Shown piece by piece: positions 31,761 to 40,885 of a stretch of 64,000 nt of DNA (within the stretch, counting starts at the first letter, position 1; each line of letters starts with the position of its first letter). Position numbers and translations under genes: made by a program. The DNA comes from Pseudorhodobacter sp. PARRP1 (GTDB lineage Bacteria > Pseudomonadota > Alphaproteobacteria > Rhodobacterales > Rhodobacteraceae). The stretch is from assembly GCA_002256245.1 (NCBI GenBank), contig NKIU01000001.1:734232-798231 (forward strand). The letters are read 5' to 3'. The notes below the pieces were generated by a model. The model made no database searches. It was not told the DNA's origin and saw nothing but the letters and a program-made list of their open reading frames with translations.

Positions 31761-31958
31761 CGATCCTCCGGTGGAGGATCGGCCCCGGTCAAGTGGGAAC
31801 GGGTTGGGTAAACCGCTTCAAGCAACAATGTCAGAGGGCAGCGCCCGACCCGGTGGGCGAGAAGCGCCCGCCGAGGGCGGGTCGGGCGCTGCCCGGAGGC
31901 TTTGGGCCTCCGGGGGGTGGCCCGAATTTGCCGCGTGGCAGGTGCAATGGCACCCGCC
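31761..31958. repeat. palindromic mosaic element, copy 4 (order D-C-B-A)
   Basis: D has CGATCCTCC and GGAGGATCG (31761-31781). C is the 55-bp core (31838-31892) with ends GCAGCG and CGCTGC. B has CCGGAGGC and GCCTCCGG (31893-31913). A has GGCAGGTGC and GCACCCGCC around AATG (31937-31958). It lies between the convergent DMT transporter gene and frcK. Confidence 0.8.
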
Positions 31959-31975
31959 AACAACGCCGCGCGCTG

Positions 31976-32584
31976 TCAATTCCAGCGAATATTCACATCC
32001 GCCTTCCGGCTGTTCTGCGTCACCCGGCGAATGTTCGGCATATCGTTGCTGTCGATCCAGGCCCGCGCTTCGGCGGAGGTTTTGCCGTAATGCGCCCAAC
32101 GGGCTTGCAGGCGGCGGTCGAGTTCATCCTCGGGCACGTCGATCCAGACGGTCAGGTCGAACAAGGGGGCGGCTTGGGGCCAAGGGGCTTCGTTCAGCAA
32201 CAGGTAGTTGCCTTCCACCACCAGCAAACGGTCCGCGACGGTGACGATATCCGCCCCCGCCCGCGAAATCTCCAGATCGCGGTCAAACAGCGGGATCGCC
32301 ACCTCGTCTTCAACCCGCAACCGCCGCAGCAGGTGGAAAAAGCCGTGCGCATCAAAGGTATCGGGCGCGCCTTTGCGATTGCGGGCCCCGCGCGCGATCA
32401 GCACGGCGTCGTCGTAGTGAAAGCCGTCCATCGGCACGGCTTTGGCACCCTGCCCCAACGCAGCCACCAATTCGGCCGCCAAGGTGGATTTCCCCGCGCC
32501 CGGAGGGCCAGCAAGGGCGGTCAGAAACCGCCCCTGCCCTTGAGCTTTTGCGCGGATCAGATCCGCAAGATCGGACGGAGTCAT
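31976..32584 (-). CDS. frcK: P-loop kinase FrcK-like, fructose uptake operon
   Basis: The 202-residue protein has Walker A AGPPGAGKST (about 25-34), VPMDGFHYDD near 51 and LLVVEGNYLLLNE near 118, typical of the uridine kinase/pantothenate kinase-like family that includes FrcK of Sinorhizobium. In that organism frcK follows frcBCA, as here, but its substrate is not established to my knowledge. The ATG at 32584 overlaps the frcA stop (ATGA), so it is translationally coupled. An upstream extension of the ORF is within frcA and is rejected. Confidence 0.82.
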   Translation of the reverse strand: MTPSDLADLIRAKAQGQGRFLTALAGPPGAGKSTLAAELVAALGQGAKAVPMDGFHYDDAVLIARGARNRKGAPDTFDAHGFFHLLRRLRVEDEVAIPLFDRDLEISRAGADIVTVADRLLVVEGNYLLLNEAPWPQAAPLFDLTVWIDVPEDELDRRLQARWAHYGKTSAEARAWIDSNDMPNIRRVTQNSRKADVNIRWN

Positions 32585-33366
32585 GCCTGCTCCGTCACGC
32601 CTTCCGGCAGTTTCGCCCCGGTCATGAACGCAACAGCGTCCGACATCGAATAGTCCTTCGGGCTGATCTCGCACAGACGGCGGCCCAGACGGTGGATGTG
32701 GATGCGGTCGGCCACTTCAAACACATGCGGCATGTTGTGGCTGATCAGGATGATCGGGATGCCGCGCGCGCGCACATCGCGGATCAACTCCAGCACCCGG
32801 CGGCTTTCCTTGACGCCCAAGGCAGCAGTCGGCTCGTCCAGGATCACGACCTTGGAGCCAAACGCCGCCGCACGCGCCACCGCCACGCCCTGACGCTGAC
32901 CACCCGACAGAGTCTCCACCGCCTGATGGATGTTCTGAATGGTCATCAGCCCCAGTTCCGACAGCTTGTCGCGGGCGAATTTCTCCATCCGGGGGCGATC
33001 CATCTGGCGCAGCACCGATCCCATGAAGCCGGGTTTGCGCCATTCGCGGCCCAGAAACATGTTGTCGGCAATCGACAAGGCCGGCGACATCGCAAGGTTC
33101 TGATACACCGTCTCGATGCCCTCGCCGCGCGCATCTTCCGGCCCGCGGAAGTTCACCACGCGGCCATCAAGCTCGATGGTGCCGTGGTCGGGGGTCACGG
33201 CCCCCGACAGCGCCTTGATCAGCGTCGATTTGCCCGCACCGTTGTCGCCGATCACCGCCACGATCTCGCCCGCGTTCAGATCAAAGTCGGCACCGTTCAT
33301 TGCCACAACCGTGCCATAGCGCTTCATCAGCCCGCGTGCGCGCAGGATAGGAGTTCCAGTCGTCAT
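32581..33366 (-). CDS. frcA: fructose ABC transporter ATPase
   Basis: The 261-residue ATPase has Walker A VIGDNGAGKSTLIKALSG (about 39-56), the Q-loop VYQNLA, the signature LSGGQRQGVAVARA (about 147-160), Walker B VVILDEPTAAL (about 167-177) and the switch His in ISHNM. Unlike ribose-type ATPases it has a single nucleotide-binding domain, as FrcA does. It drives import through FrcC. The ATG at 33366 overlaps the frcC stop by 4 nt; the longer ORF to 33420 lies within frcC. Confidence 0.9.
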   Translation of the reverse strand: MTTGTPILRARGLMKRYGTVVAMNGADFDLNAGEIVAVIGDNGAGKSTLIKALSGAVTPDHGTIELDGRVVNFRGPEDARGEGIETVYQNLAMSPALSIADNMFLGREWRKPGFMGSVLRQMDRPRMEKFARDKLSELGLMTIQNIHQAVETLSGGQRQGVAVARAAAFGSKVVILDEPTAALGVKESRRVLELIRDVRARGIPIILISHNMPHVFEVADRIHIHRLGRRLCEISPKDYSMSDAVAFMTGAKLPEGVTEQA

Positions 33367-34442
33367 TGCGAAGCCCTCCGCAGCCATTGATCCAAAGCAA
33401 CGGCGATGATCACAAGGCAACCTGCCGCGAACATCTGCCAGTAGTCATCCACGCCCGCCAGCGACAGGCCGGTGTTGAACACGCCCACAATGAACGCCCC
33501 CAGCACCGAGCCGATGATCGAGCCGCGCCCACCGAACAACGAGGTTCCCCCGATCACCACAGCGGTGATGGACCCAAGGTTCACCGTGTCAAACGCGATG
33601 GGCGAGACAGACCCCACCCGGCCAATCGCGATCCAGGCTGCAAAGCCACAGATCAGACCCGCCACCGCATAGACCGAAATCAACGTGCTGCTGACCTTGA
33701 TGCCCGACAGCATCGCCGCATCCGGATCATCGCCAATCGCGTGAACGTGACGGCCCCAGGCGGTGTGGTTCAACACATACCACAGCACGGCGGCCAGCAA
33801 GATCAGGGTGATACCGCCATACGATATCGACGCGCCGCCCATGTTGAAACCCTTGCCGAACCACAAAAGCGTCGGCGCGGTCTTTTCGATATCCACGTTG
33901 CGGATGGATTCCGACTGCGAATACCACAGCTTCAGCGCGTTGAAGATCGACAGCGTGCCCAGCGTCACAATGAACGGCGGCAGTTTGACCTTGGCCACCA
34001 GCACACCGTTGATAAAGCCCATCAGCCCGCCAAAGAACAGGCCGATCAGGATGGCCAGCGCCACCGGCAGGCCCGAAATCACCGCAAGATTGCCCATGAT
34101 CAGCGAGCAGACCACAAGGATCGCGCCGACCGACAGATCAATGCCCGCCGTCAGGATCACCAGCGTTTGCGCAAGGGCGACAAACCCCGTCACCGTCACC
34201 TGCTTCAACACGGTGGACAAAGCCCCGATGCCCAGAAAGCGCGGCGCGATAACGCTGAAACAGATCACCGAGACCAGCAGCACAAGCGCCGGGATCATGG
34301 TGGGGTAGTTGCGCAGATAGCCCCGCAACATCGGTATGAAAGACTTATCGTCCCGCTCGAAGGCCGCGACCGCCGTATCAGCCTTGGTCAGCGTGGCTTC
34401 ATAATCGGAAATGGTTTTGGTTGGTGCTTCATCTGTGCTCAT
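33363..34442 (-). CDS. frcC: fructose ABC transporter permease
   Basis: The 359-residue permease belongs to the ribose-type (BPD_transp_2) family. After a soluble N-terminus of about 45 residues come eight to ten membrane segments. Motifs include AQTLVILTAGIDLSVGAILV, GLMGFINGVLVAKVKLPPFIVTLGTL, LSGIKVSSTLISVYAVAGL and GGRGSIIGSVLGAFIVGV. It forms the inner-membrane channel for the sugar delivered by FrcB. It lies 137 bp after frcB, with a hairpin in the gap, and overlaps frcA. Confidence 0.92.
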   Translation of the reverse strand: MSTDEAPTKTISDYEATLTKADTAVAAFERDDKSFIPMLRGYLRNYPTMIPALVLLVSVICFSVIAPRFLGIGALSTVLKQVTVTGFVALAQTLVILTAGIDLSVGAILVVCSLIMGNLAVISGLPVALAILIGLFFGGLMGFINGVLVAKVKLPPFIVTLGTLSIFNALKLWYSQSESIRNVDIEKTAPTLLWFGKGFNMGGASISYGGITLILLAAVLWYVLNHTAWGRHVHAIGDDPDAAMLSGIKVSSTLISVYAVAGLICGFAAWIAIGRVGSVSPIAFDTVNLGSITAVVIGGTSLFGGRGSIIGSVLGAFIVGVFNTGLSLAGVDDYWQMFAAGCLVIIAVALDQWLRRASQ

Positions 34443-34504
34443 CGCTTCGGCTTCCCCTCCGGTGATGATCCTCGAATCCCATGGCGACGGGTTTCGCTTA
34501 AGAA

Positions 34505-34532
34505 GAAGGGCGACTGTAAAGCCGCCCTTCTG
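34505..34532 (-). promoter_or_regulatory. intercistronic hairpin between frcB and frcC
   Basis: On the minus strand AGAAGGGCG (34532-34524) pairs with CGCCCTTCT (34513-34505). It stands 48 nt after the frcB stop and 63 nt before the frcC start. Such hairpins often let the binding-protein gene be expressed far above the rest. A small palindrome (ATCAAGC/GCTTGAT) lies beside it. Confidence 0.6.
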
Positions 34533-34579
34533 TTAATCAAGCCGCTTGATCAAGCGACAAGGGTTTTAGCACCCTGTTC

Positions 34580-35593
34580 TTAGCCCCAGCAAAGCTCGGT
34601 GCCTTTGGTGCTGTCGATCGACTCGACACCAGCAGCCGGTTTGTCGGTGACAAGGTTCACACCGGTGTTGAAGAAGGTCAGGCCTTCGGAGGCGGTCGGC
34701 TTGGTGCCGTCCTTGGCGAAGGCGACGATAGCTTCGACGCCTTTCGATGCCATCAGCAGCGGGTATTGCTGCGAGGTCGCACCGATGACGCCCGATTTGA
34801 CCGAAGCCACGCCGGGGCAGCCGCCGTCAACCGAAACGATGATCGCTTGGCCTTCTTTGCCTGCGTTTTTCAGGGCTTGGAACGCGCCTTCAGCCGCCGG
34901 TTCGTTGATGGTGTAAACCACGTTGATATCCGGGTCTTTCGCCAGCAGGGTTTCCATCGCGCGCAGACCGCCTTCGGGGTTTGCGTCCGACGATTCATGG
35001 CCGATCACGCGCGGATCGGTTTCCGAACCCATCACGGTCAGATCCGGCACTTCGATGCCAAAGCCCTTCAGGAAGCCGGTGTCGCGCTGCACGTCAACCG
35101 AGATGTTGTCTTTGTTGATGTCGAGCATCGCGATCTTGGCGGTCCCGGCCTTGTCGCCCATCGTGGCAGCAGCCCATTGACCGATCAGCAAGCCAGCCTG
35201 GAAGTTGTCGGTCGCGAAGGTCATGTCCTGCGCTTCGGCATCAGCCAGCGGCGTGTCGAGTGCGATCACCAGAATGCCAGCAGCGCGGGCTTCTTTCAAA
35301 GCCGGCCCGACCGAGTCGTTCGACGGCGTGATCAGGATACCTTTGGCGCCTGCAGCAACGCAGTTTTCAATCGCGGTGATCTGCGGGGCCGCGTCGCCGT
35401 CTTTTTCACCAGCGTAAGCCTGGAAATCCATGCCTGCATCGGCAGCGGCTTTCTCGGCGCCCTTTTTCATCATCACGAAGAAGGGGTTGGTGTTGTTCTT
35501 GGTGATCAGGCAAGCCAGATCAGCTGCCGATGCCGAGCCAGCCATCAGCGCAATCGCAGCCGCGCCCAGCAGGGCTTTGGTGGTGAATTTCAT
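34580..35593 (-). CDS. frcB: fructose-binding periplasmic protein
   Basis: The 337-residue protein has a signal peptide (MKFTTKALLGAAAIALMAGSASA) and a ribose-binding-type fold. It matches what I recall of Sinorhizobium FrcB closely, for example TNPFFVMMKKGAE, FATDNFQAGLLIGQWAA, VSVDGGCPGV, GATSQQYPL and the end GVESIDSTKGTELCWG. It captures fructose (possibly also ribose or mannose) in the periplasm for FrcC/FrcA. The ATG at 35593 is preceded by GGGAGGACGA. Its promoter region contains the palindromic site at 35708-35728. Confidence 0.92.
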   Translation of the reverse strand: MKFTTKALLGAAAIALMAGSASAADLACLITKNNTNPFFVMMKKGAEKAAADAGMDFQAYAGEKDGDAAPQITAIENCVAAGAKGILITPSNDSVGPALKEARAAGILVIALDTPLADAEAQDMTFATDNFQAGLLIGQWAAATMGDKAGTAKIAMLDINKDNISVDVQRDTGFLKGFGIEVPDLTVMGSETDPRVIGHESSDANPEGGLRAMETLLAKDPDINVVYTINEPAAEGAFQALKNAGKEGQAIIVSVDGGCPGVASVKSGVIGATSQQYPLLMASKGVEAIVAFAKDGTKPTASEGLTFFNTGVNLVTDKPAAGVESIDSTKGTELCWG

Positions 35594-35707
35594 TGGTCGT
35601 CCTCCCAAGGATTTCGGGGTTTATTCCCCTGTCGAAAGTCTTTCGCCACAGCGCTCCTGCCCGGCGATGCCGCTACATGGCCTGATTCCCTCCCTTGCGT
35701 CAAGATA

Positions 35708-35728
35708 AATAAATCAGAGTGATTTATT
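35708..35728. promoter_or_regulatory. palindromic operator in the frcB-fucU divergent region
   Basis: AATAAATCA (35708-35716) and TGATTTATT (35720-35728) are a perfect 9-bp inverted repeat with a 3-bp centre in an otherwise GC-rich intergenic region. TTGACA for the rightward genes begins at 35730, and a TTGACG that could be the -35 of frcB ends at 35704, so a bound repressor would cover both. The ROK regulator encoded two genes away is the likely ligand-sensing protein. Confidence 0.65.
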
Positions 35729-35814
35729 ATTGACACCACCCCGATCTGGCCGCAGTCTCTGCCTTGGATGCGGGTGAAATCAGCCTGCGGAATCGCCGTG
35801 GGAGGCCGTTTGAC

Positions 35815-36240
35815 ATGCTGATCGGAATTTCGCCCTTGCTGGGGCCGGATCTGCTGCACACCCTGCGTGCGATGGGTCATGGCGACGAAATTGCGATTGT
35901 CGATGGCAATTATCCGGCCACCGAACATGCCCGTCGGCTGATCCGTGCGGATGGGATTTTGCTGATGCCGATGCTGCGCGCCATTCTGCATGTGCTGCCG
36001 GTTGAGGCCGGTTTTCGCGCCAGCCTGCACAATGATGCCACGCAACGCGGCGTGATCCATCAGGGGGTGGATGATCTGTGCCACACTTGCGGGCAAAAGT
36101 TTACCATGACACCCCTTGATGGTGATCAGCTTTACCCCCGCATCAAGGCCGCTTATGCCATTGTTGCGACGTCCGAATCCGAGCTTTTCGCCAACGTCAT
36201 CCTGCGCAAGGCTGCTTTGCCTGCCGCCGCTGTTCAATAG
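35815..36240 (+). CDS. RbsD/FucU-family sugar mutarotase
   Basis: The 141-residue protein begins MLIGISPLLGPDLLHTLRAMGHGDEIAIVDGNYPA, which is the RbsD/FucU pattern with the catalytic-region His and Asp. A tail containing IVATSESELFANVILRKA, with the YAIVATSE motif, is typical of FucU. These enzymes interconvert sugar anomers (fucose, or ribose pyranose and furanose). Its place beside the fructose importer suggests a role in preparing the imported ketose. The ATG at 35815 follows GGGAGG; the ORF from 35764 has an unlikely charged extension. The ROK gene follows after 8 nt. Confidence 0.85.
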   Translation: MLIGISPLLGPDLLHTLRAMGHGDEIAIVDGNYPATEHARRLIRADGILLMPMLRAILHVLPVEAGFRASLHNDATQRGVIHQGVDDLCHTCGQKFTMTPLDGDQLYPRIKAAYAIVATSESELFANVILRKAALPAAAVQ

Positions 36241-36248
36241 GTTCACCC

Positions 36249-37472
36249 ATGCCCTCGGGCGCTGACATTCTCTCGGAACGGCCCGGCGACGACCTTGGTC
36301 TGCGCGGATCGAACCAATCCGGGATGCGCGACCATAACGAGCGGTTGGTGCTGTCGCTGGTGCGCCAGCAGGGGGGGCTGGCGAAATCCGACATTGCGCG
36401 GATTACCGGGCTTTCGGCGCAGACGGTTTCGGTGATCATGCGCGCGCTGGAACAAGACGGGCTGCTGCTGCGCGGTGAACCTGTGCGGGGCCGGATCGGT
36501 CAGCCCTCGGTGCCGATGTTCCTGAACCCCGAGGGCGCGTTCTTTCTGGGGCTGAAGATCGGGCGGCGCTCGGTGGATCTGACTCTGGTGGATTTCATGG
36601 GCCGCGTGCGGGCGACCAAACGCCAGATTTACCGCTACCCGGCACCCAATACGGTGATCAGCTTCGTCTCCGCCAGCCTGCCCGAGGTGATCGCCGGCCT
36701 GAACACCGCCGAGCGCGCGCGGATCAGCGGCATGGGCGTGGCGATGCCGTTTCAGTTGTGGTCATGGGTGCAACTGATCGGCGCACCGAAGGCCGATATG
36801 GAAGCCTGGCGGCATGTGGACATTCAGGCCGAACTGGCAAGCGTCACCGGCCTGCCGGTTTATGTGCAGAACGACGCCACCTCGGCCTGCGGGGCAGAAC
36901 TGGTGTTTGGCACTGGTGAGCGGCCCAAGGATTTTCTGTATTTCTACTTCGGCTACTTCGTCGGTGGCGGGCTGGTGTTGAACGGTCAGTTGTTTCTGGG
37001 CCGGTCAGGCAATGCCGCAGGTGTCGGCCCGTTGCCGGTGCCGGGACGCGATGGCAAGATGGATCGGCTGATCTCAGCGGCCTCGATGTCCACCCTCGCC
37101 GCTGCGATGGAGGCCGCCGGAGAGCCATCCGACCATCTGTTTGAACAGCACGAACATTGGCACGTCTCGCCGCAGATCTTGTCGGATTGGATGGATCAGG
37201 CGGCGCATGGTCTGGCATGGGCCACGCTGGGGGCGGCGTCGCTGCTGGAGATTGAGGCCGTGATGATCGACGGCTGGATGCCAGCCGAAATCCGCGCCGA
37301 AATCACCCGCCGCACCCATGCCGCCCTGCACGCGCTCGACCTTGACGGCATCGACCCGCCGGTGATCCGCGAGGGCAGCCTTGGCGCACAGGCGCGTGCC
37401 TTGGGGGCCGCGGCGATCCCGCTGTCGCAGCGCTATCTGATCGACCAGAACGCGGCGGGGCGGCAGGGTTAG
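36249..37472 (+). CDS. ROK-family transcriptional regulator
   Basis: The 407-residue protein has an N-terminal winged helix-turn-helix (RLVLSLVRQQGGLAKSDIARITGLSAQTVSVIMRALEQDGLL, about 33-75) and an ROK domain (about 95-390) with VYVQNDATSACGAELVFG and a glycine-rich loop GYFVGGGLVLNG. The usual ROK zinc Cys cluster is not visible. It should repress or activate sugar genes according to ligand. It follows fucU and stands divergent from frcBCAK, so it probably acts at the palindrome at 35708-35728. Confidence 0.9.
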   Translation: MPSGADILSERPGDDLGLRGSNQSGMRDHNERLVLSLVRQQGGLAKSDIARITGLSAQTVSVIMRALEQDGLLLRGEPVRGRIGQPSVPMFLNPEGAFFLGLKIGRRSVDLTLVDFMGRVRATKRQIYRYPAPNTVISFVSASLPEVIAGLNTAERARISGMGVAMPFQLWSWVQLIGAPKADMEAWRHVDIQAELASVTGLPVYVQNDATSACGAELVFGTGERPKDFLYFYFGYFVGGGLVLNGQLFLGRSGNAAGVGPLPVPGRDGKMDRLISAASMSTLAAAMEAAGEPSDHLFEQHEHWHVSPQILSDWMDQAAHGLAWATLGAASLLEIEAVMIDGWMPAEIRAEITRRTHAALHALDLDGIDPPVIREGSLGAQARALGAAAIPLSQRYLIDQNAAGRQG

Positions 37473-37605
37473 GCCAAGCGCACACGGCAGGAAACGTGTT
37501 TCCCCGCGGAGAATGACGTGTGTGTGACATGGCTCTTTTAGGCAGAAAACCACAACATATGGTGGTGACTCGCCGTTTGCGCTGCCATTTGCCCCCTTAC
37601 ACCGC

Positions 37606-37672
37606 GCCGCCCCGGACTTGATCCGGGGCCTCTGCGTCACACCATGTGGCCCCGGATCAAGTCCGGGGCGGC
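37606..37672. repeat. inverted pair of CCCCGGACTTGATCCGGGG units
   Basis: Units at 37606-37632 and about 37646-37672 face each other. They lie in the 641-bp gap between the ROK gene and mrpA. A D-type hairpin (GGAAACGTGTTTCC, about 37484-37497) and mosaic copy 5 share this gap. No gene was seen in it. Confidence 0.85.
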
Positions 37673-37740
37673 GTGGAGAGGGGGGCTAAGGCCAATCGAA
37701 ATTCACGCGCTTGGGTCTGCCCCAGGTCCGGGCGGAAACA

Positions 37741-37936
37741 GGAAACGCATTGCGTTTCCCCGCCCGTGTGGGTGGGTTGCCTCTGAAGTCAGGTCAGCGC
37801 GGACCCTGATGAGGCCAGCGCCCGACCCGGCGGGCGAGAAGCGCCCGCCGAGGGCGGGGCGGGCGCTGGCCGGGCCATGGAGGCCCGGCGGTTTTTGCGG
37901 CATTGGCACCGCGTGGCGAAGGCGATGGCCTTCGCC
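37741..37936. repeat. palindromic mosaic element, copy 5 (order D-C-B-A)
   Basis: D has GGAAACGCA and TGCGTTTCC (37741-37759). C is the 55-bp core (37815-37869). B has CCGGGCC and GGCCCGG (37870-37888). A has GGCGAAGGC and GCCTTCGCC around GATG (37915-37936). Its arms are the same as those of copy 3, but the whole element is inverted. The remaining 177 bp before mrpA hold nothing recognised. Confidence 0.85.
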
Positions 37937-38113
37937 AGATTGACTTGGGGGAATGTGGGTCTGGCCTAAGGCTATTGCGCCATGCAGGACGGGCGCAAGC
38001 CACCTTAAACCTTGATCAGCGCGCCAAAGTCCTTATCTTTGAGCACGATAAGCGGTTGCCTTTGGCTCATCCGCCAGACTGGGCTGTTGCCCCAATGCCG
38101 GAAAGGCAACCCG

Positions 38114-40885
38114 ATGTCGCTTGCCTTGATAGCTGCTTTGCCCTTTCTTGGCGCGCTGACCCCTGCCCTGACTCAACGCTTTGGCCGCGGTATTGCGACC
38201 GCAACCGTTGCCCTGTTTAGCGCTGCCGCATTGCTGCTGATCTTGCAGCATGTGCCAGCCATCATGGCGGGGCAGACCATCACCACCCAGATCAACTGGC
38301 TGCCCACGCTGGGCCTGAACGCCAATTTCCGGCTGGATGGTTTGGCGCTGTTGTTTGCGCTGTTGATCCTTGGCATCGGCTTGCTGATCCAGATTTACGC
38401 GCGGTTCTATCTGGATACATCCGAGCCTTATGCGCGGTTTCTAACCTACCTCATGCTGTTCCAAGGTGCGATGCTGGGCATTGTGCTGTCGGACAACATC
38501 CTGCTTTTGCTGGTTTTTTGGGAGATGACCTCGCTGTCGTCGTTCCTTTTGATCGGGTTCTGGAGCCATCTGCCGAAAGCCCGGCAAGGCGCGCGGATGG
38601 CGCTGGCGACGACGGGCGCAGGGGGCCTTGCGATGATCGCGGGGCTTTTGATGCTGGGGCATGTGGCGGGCGGCTATGATCTTTCGACGATCTTGGGCGA
38701 GCGGGCCGCCATTCAGGCCAGCCCGCTGTATGTGCCCGCGCTCCTGCTGATCTTGCTGGGGGCGTTCACCAAATCGGCGCAGTTTCCGTTTCATTACTGG
38801 TTGCCGCATGCGATGGCAGCACCCACCCCGGTTTCGGCCTATCTGCATTCGGCAACAATGGTGAAAGCGGGTCTGTTCCTGTTGGCGCGGCTGTGGCCGG
38901 TGCTGGCGGGCACGCCGGAGTGGTTCTGGATTGTCACCAGCGCCGGGCTGATCACCATGAGCTTTGCGGCGGGCGTGGCGCTGTTCAAGGATGATCTGAA
39001 GGCGATCCTCGCCTATTCCACCGTCAGCCATCTGGGGCTGATCACGTTCCTTTTGGGCTTGGGCACCAAGGCGGCGGCGACGGCGGCGGTGTTTCACATC
39101 CTGTGTCATGCGACGTTCAAGGCGGCGCTGTTCATGCTGGCGGGGATTGTCGATCATGCCACCCACACCCGCGATATCCGGGCGTTGGGGGGCTTGCGGC
39201 GGGCGATGCCGATCAGCTTTGCGCTGGCGAGTATTGCGACGTTGTCGATGGCGGGGATTCCGCCGCTGAACGGGTTCCTCTCGAAAGAGATGATGCTGGA
39301 GGAAGCCGCACATACCGCGCCATGGGTGATCCCCGTGCTGGCGACGTTCGCGGCGCTGTTGTCGGTGGCCTATGCGCTGCGGTTTCTGGTTTATACGTTC
39401 CTTGGCCAAGCGCCCGCCTATGCCCATGCACCGCATGATCCCGGTGCGGGGCTGTGGCTGCCGCCCGCGATTTTGGCGGCGCTGGTGGTGGCGATTGGAC
39501 TGGCGCCGATGGCAATGGCGGGGTGGCTGGTGGATGCAGCGGCGAGTGCGACCACGGGCGAAGCGGTGCATGCGCATATCGCGCTGTGGCATGGGTTGCA
39601 GCCTCCGGCGCTGTGGATGTCGCTGGCGGCGGTTGGTGGCGCGTTGGTGGTGCTGGGGCTTTATCCTGCATTGCGCGCAGCTTGGGATGGGGCACACAAG
39701 CCCGATGCCAAGGCGATGTTTGATGCAGGCATGGGCTGGCTGACAAAAACGGCGACGGCGCTGACCCAAGGCCTGCACAACGGCAGCCTGTCGCGCGGCT
39801 TTGCCGTGGGGCTCTGCAGTTTCCTCGCGCTGGGGCTTTACGCCTATCTGTCGGCGCCAACGCTGCCCGGCACACGTGCGCTGACGCAGATCAGCTTTGC
39901 CCCGGTGGTGGCGTTTGGGTTGCTGATGACGGCGGCGCTGGCGGCCACAGCCTTGCACCGCAAAAGGTTGCTCGCGCTGCTGCTGACCGGGATCGTCGGG
40001 CTGATCTTGTCGGCCAGCTTTGCCTATCTGTCTGCGCCCGACCTTGCGCTGACGCAGATCACGGTCGAGGTGGTGACGATTGCCCTGATGCTGCTGGCGC
40101 TGAACTTTCTACCCAAGACCACACCGCGCAAGACCGCCGGTTTCCGCAAGCTGCGCGATGGCGGGTTGGCGGTGGCGGTCGGCACAGGCGTGGCGGCGCT
40201 GGCCTATACACTGATGACGCGGGAGGCGATGTTTCCTCCGATCTCGGCGTTTCATCTGGCGCAATCGCTGCCGGGGGCGGGCGGGCACAATGCGGTCAAC
40301 ACCATCATCGTCGATTTCCGCGGCTATGACACTTACGGCGAGATCATCGTGCTGGGCATTGCAGCGCTGCTGATCTTTGCGCTGACCGAAAGCCTGCTTG
40401 GCACGCGCTGGGCGGTGCAGCCCGATCATGCAGCGGGCGATGAAGGCGACGCGCACCCCGTGATGCTGCAAACGGCCACGCGGCTGATCCTGCCGATGGC
40501 GATGCTGGTCGGGGTCTATCTGTTCCTGCGCGGCCATAATGAGCCGGGCGGCGGCTTTGTGGCGGGCCTGGTCTTCGCCATTGGCCTTGTGCTGCAATAT
40601 ATCGCCAGCGGTCAGGATTGGGCCGCAGCGCGCCGCCGCATCCCCTATCACGCGATGATCGGCGCGGGTGTGTTGGTGGCGAGCGCGACCGGGATCGGAT
40701 CATTTCTGGCGGGGCGGCCGTTCCTGACCTCAAACTTCACCCATGGGCATCTTCCGCCGCTAAAGGATTTCGAACTCGCCACCGCCGCGCTGTTCGATCT
40801 GGGCGTGTTCCTGTGCGTGTTGGGAGCGGTGATGCTGGCGCTGGATGCGCTGGCCCGGTTGGCAAAACCGCAGGAGGGCCGCTGA
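38114..40885 (+). CDS. mrpA: Mrp/Pha cation/proton antiporter, fused subunits A and B
   Basis: The 923-residue membrane protein has the complex I NuoL-like antiporter part (about 1-500), with LLVFWEMTSLSSFLLIGFW, SAQFPFHYWLPHAMAAPTPVSAYLHSATMVKAG and HILCHATFKAALFMLAGIVDH. The MrpA C-terminal extension follows. A MrpB-type domain (about 790-920) contains YLFLRGHNEPGGGFVAGLV. Fusion of A and B is typical of six-gene (group 2) Mrp operons. The complex exchanges Na+ or K+ for protons. The ATG at 38114 follows GGAAAGG; longer starts are not hydrophobic. Confidence 0.93.
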   Translation: MSLALIAALPFLGALTPALTQRFGRGIATATVALFSAAALLLILQHVPAIMAGQTITTQINWLPTLGLNANFRLDGLALLFALLILGIGLLIQIYARFYLDTSEPYARFLTYLMLFQGAMLGIVLSDNILLLLVFWEMTSLSSFLLIGFWSHLPKARQGARMALATTGAGGLAMIAGLLMLGHVAGGYDLSTILGERAAIQASPLYVPALLLILLGAFTKSAQFPFHYWLPHAMAAPTPVSAYLHSATMVKAGLFLLARLWPVLAGTPEWFWIVTSAGLITMSFAAGVALFKDDLKAILAYSTVSHLGLITFLLGLGTKAAATAAVFHILCHATFKAALFMLAGIVDHATHTRDIRALGGLRRAMPISFALASIATLSMAGIPPLNGFLSKEMMLEEAAHTAPWVIPVLATFAALLSVAYALRFLVYTFLGQAPAYAHAPHDPGAGLWLPPAILAALVVAIGLAPMAMAGWLVDAAASATTGEAVHAHIALWHGLQPPALWMSLAAVGGALVVLGLYPALRAAWDGAHKPDAKAMFDAGMGWLTKTATALTQGLHNGSLSRGFAVGLCSFLALGLYAYLSAPTLPGTRALTQISFAPVVAFGLLMTAALAATALHRKRLLALLLTGIVGLILSASFAYLSAPDLALTQITVEVVTIALMLLALNFLPKTTPRKTAGFRKLRDGGLAVAVGTGVAALAYTLMTREAMFPPISAFHLAQSLPGAGGHNAVNTIIVDFRGYDTYGEIIVLGIAALLIFALTESLLGTRWAVQPDHAAGDEGDAHPVMLQTATRLILPMAMLVGVYLFLRGHNEPGGGFVAGLVFAIGLVLQYIASGQDWAAARRRIPYHAMIGAGVLVASATGIGSFLAGRPFLTSNFTHGHLPPLKDFELATAALFDLGVFLCVLGAVMLALDALARLAKPQEGR

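Noticed and set aside
31771-32244. Plus-strand frames over mosaic copy 4 and frcK
   Set aside because: They translate palindromic repeat DNA and the reverse of frcK; no ribosome-binding site or family similarity.
38441-39958. 505-codon minus-strand frame under mrpA
   Set aside because: Its translation is Arg/Gln/His-rich with no recognisable domain and lies wholly within the conserved mrpA sequence.
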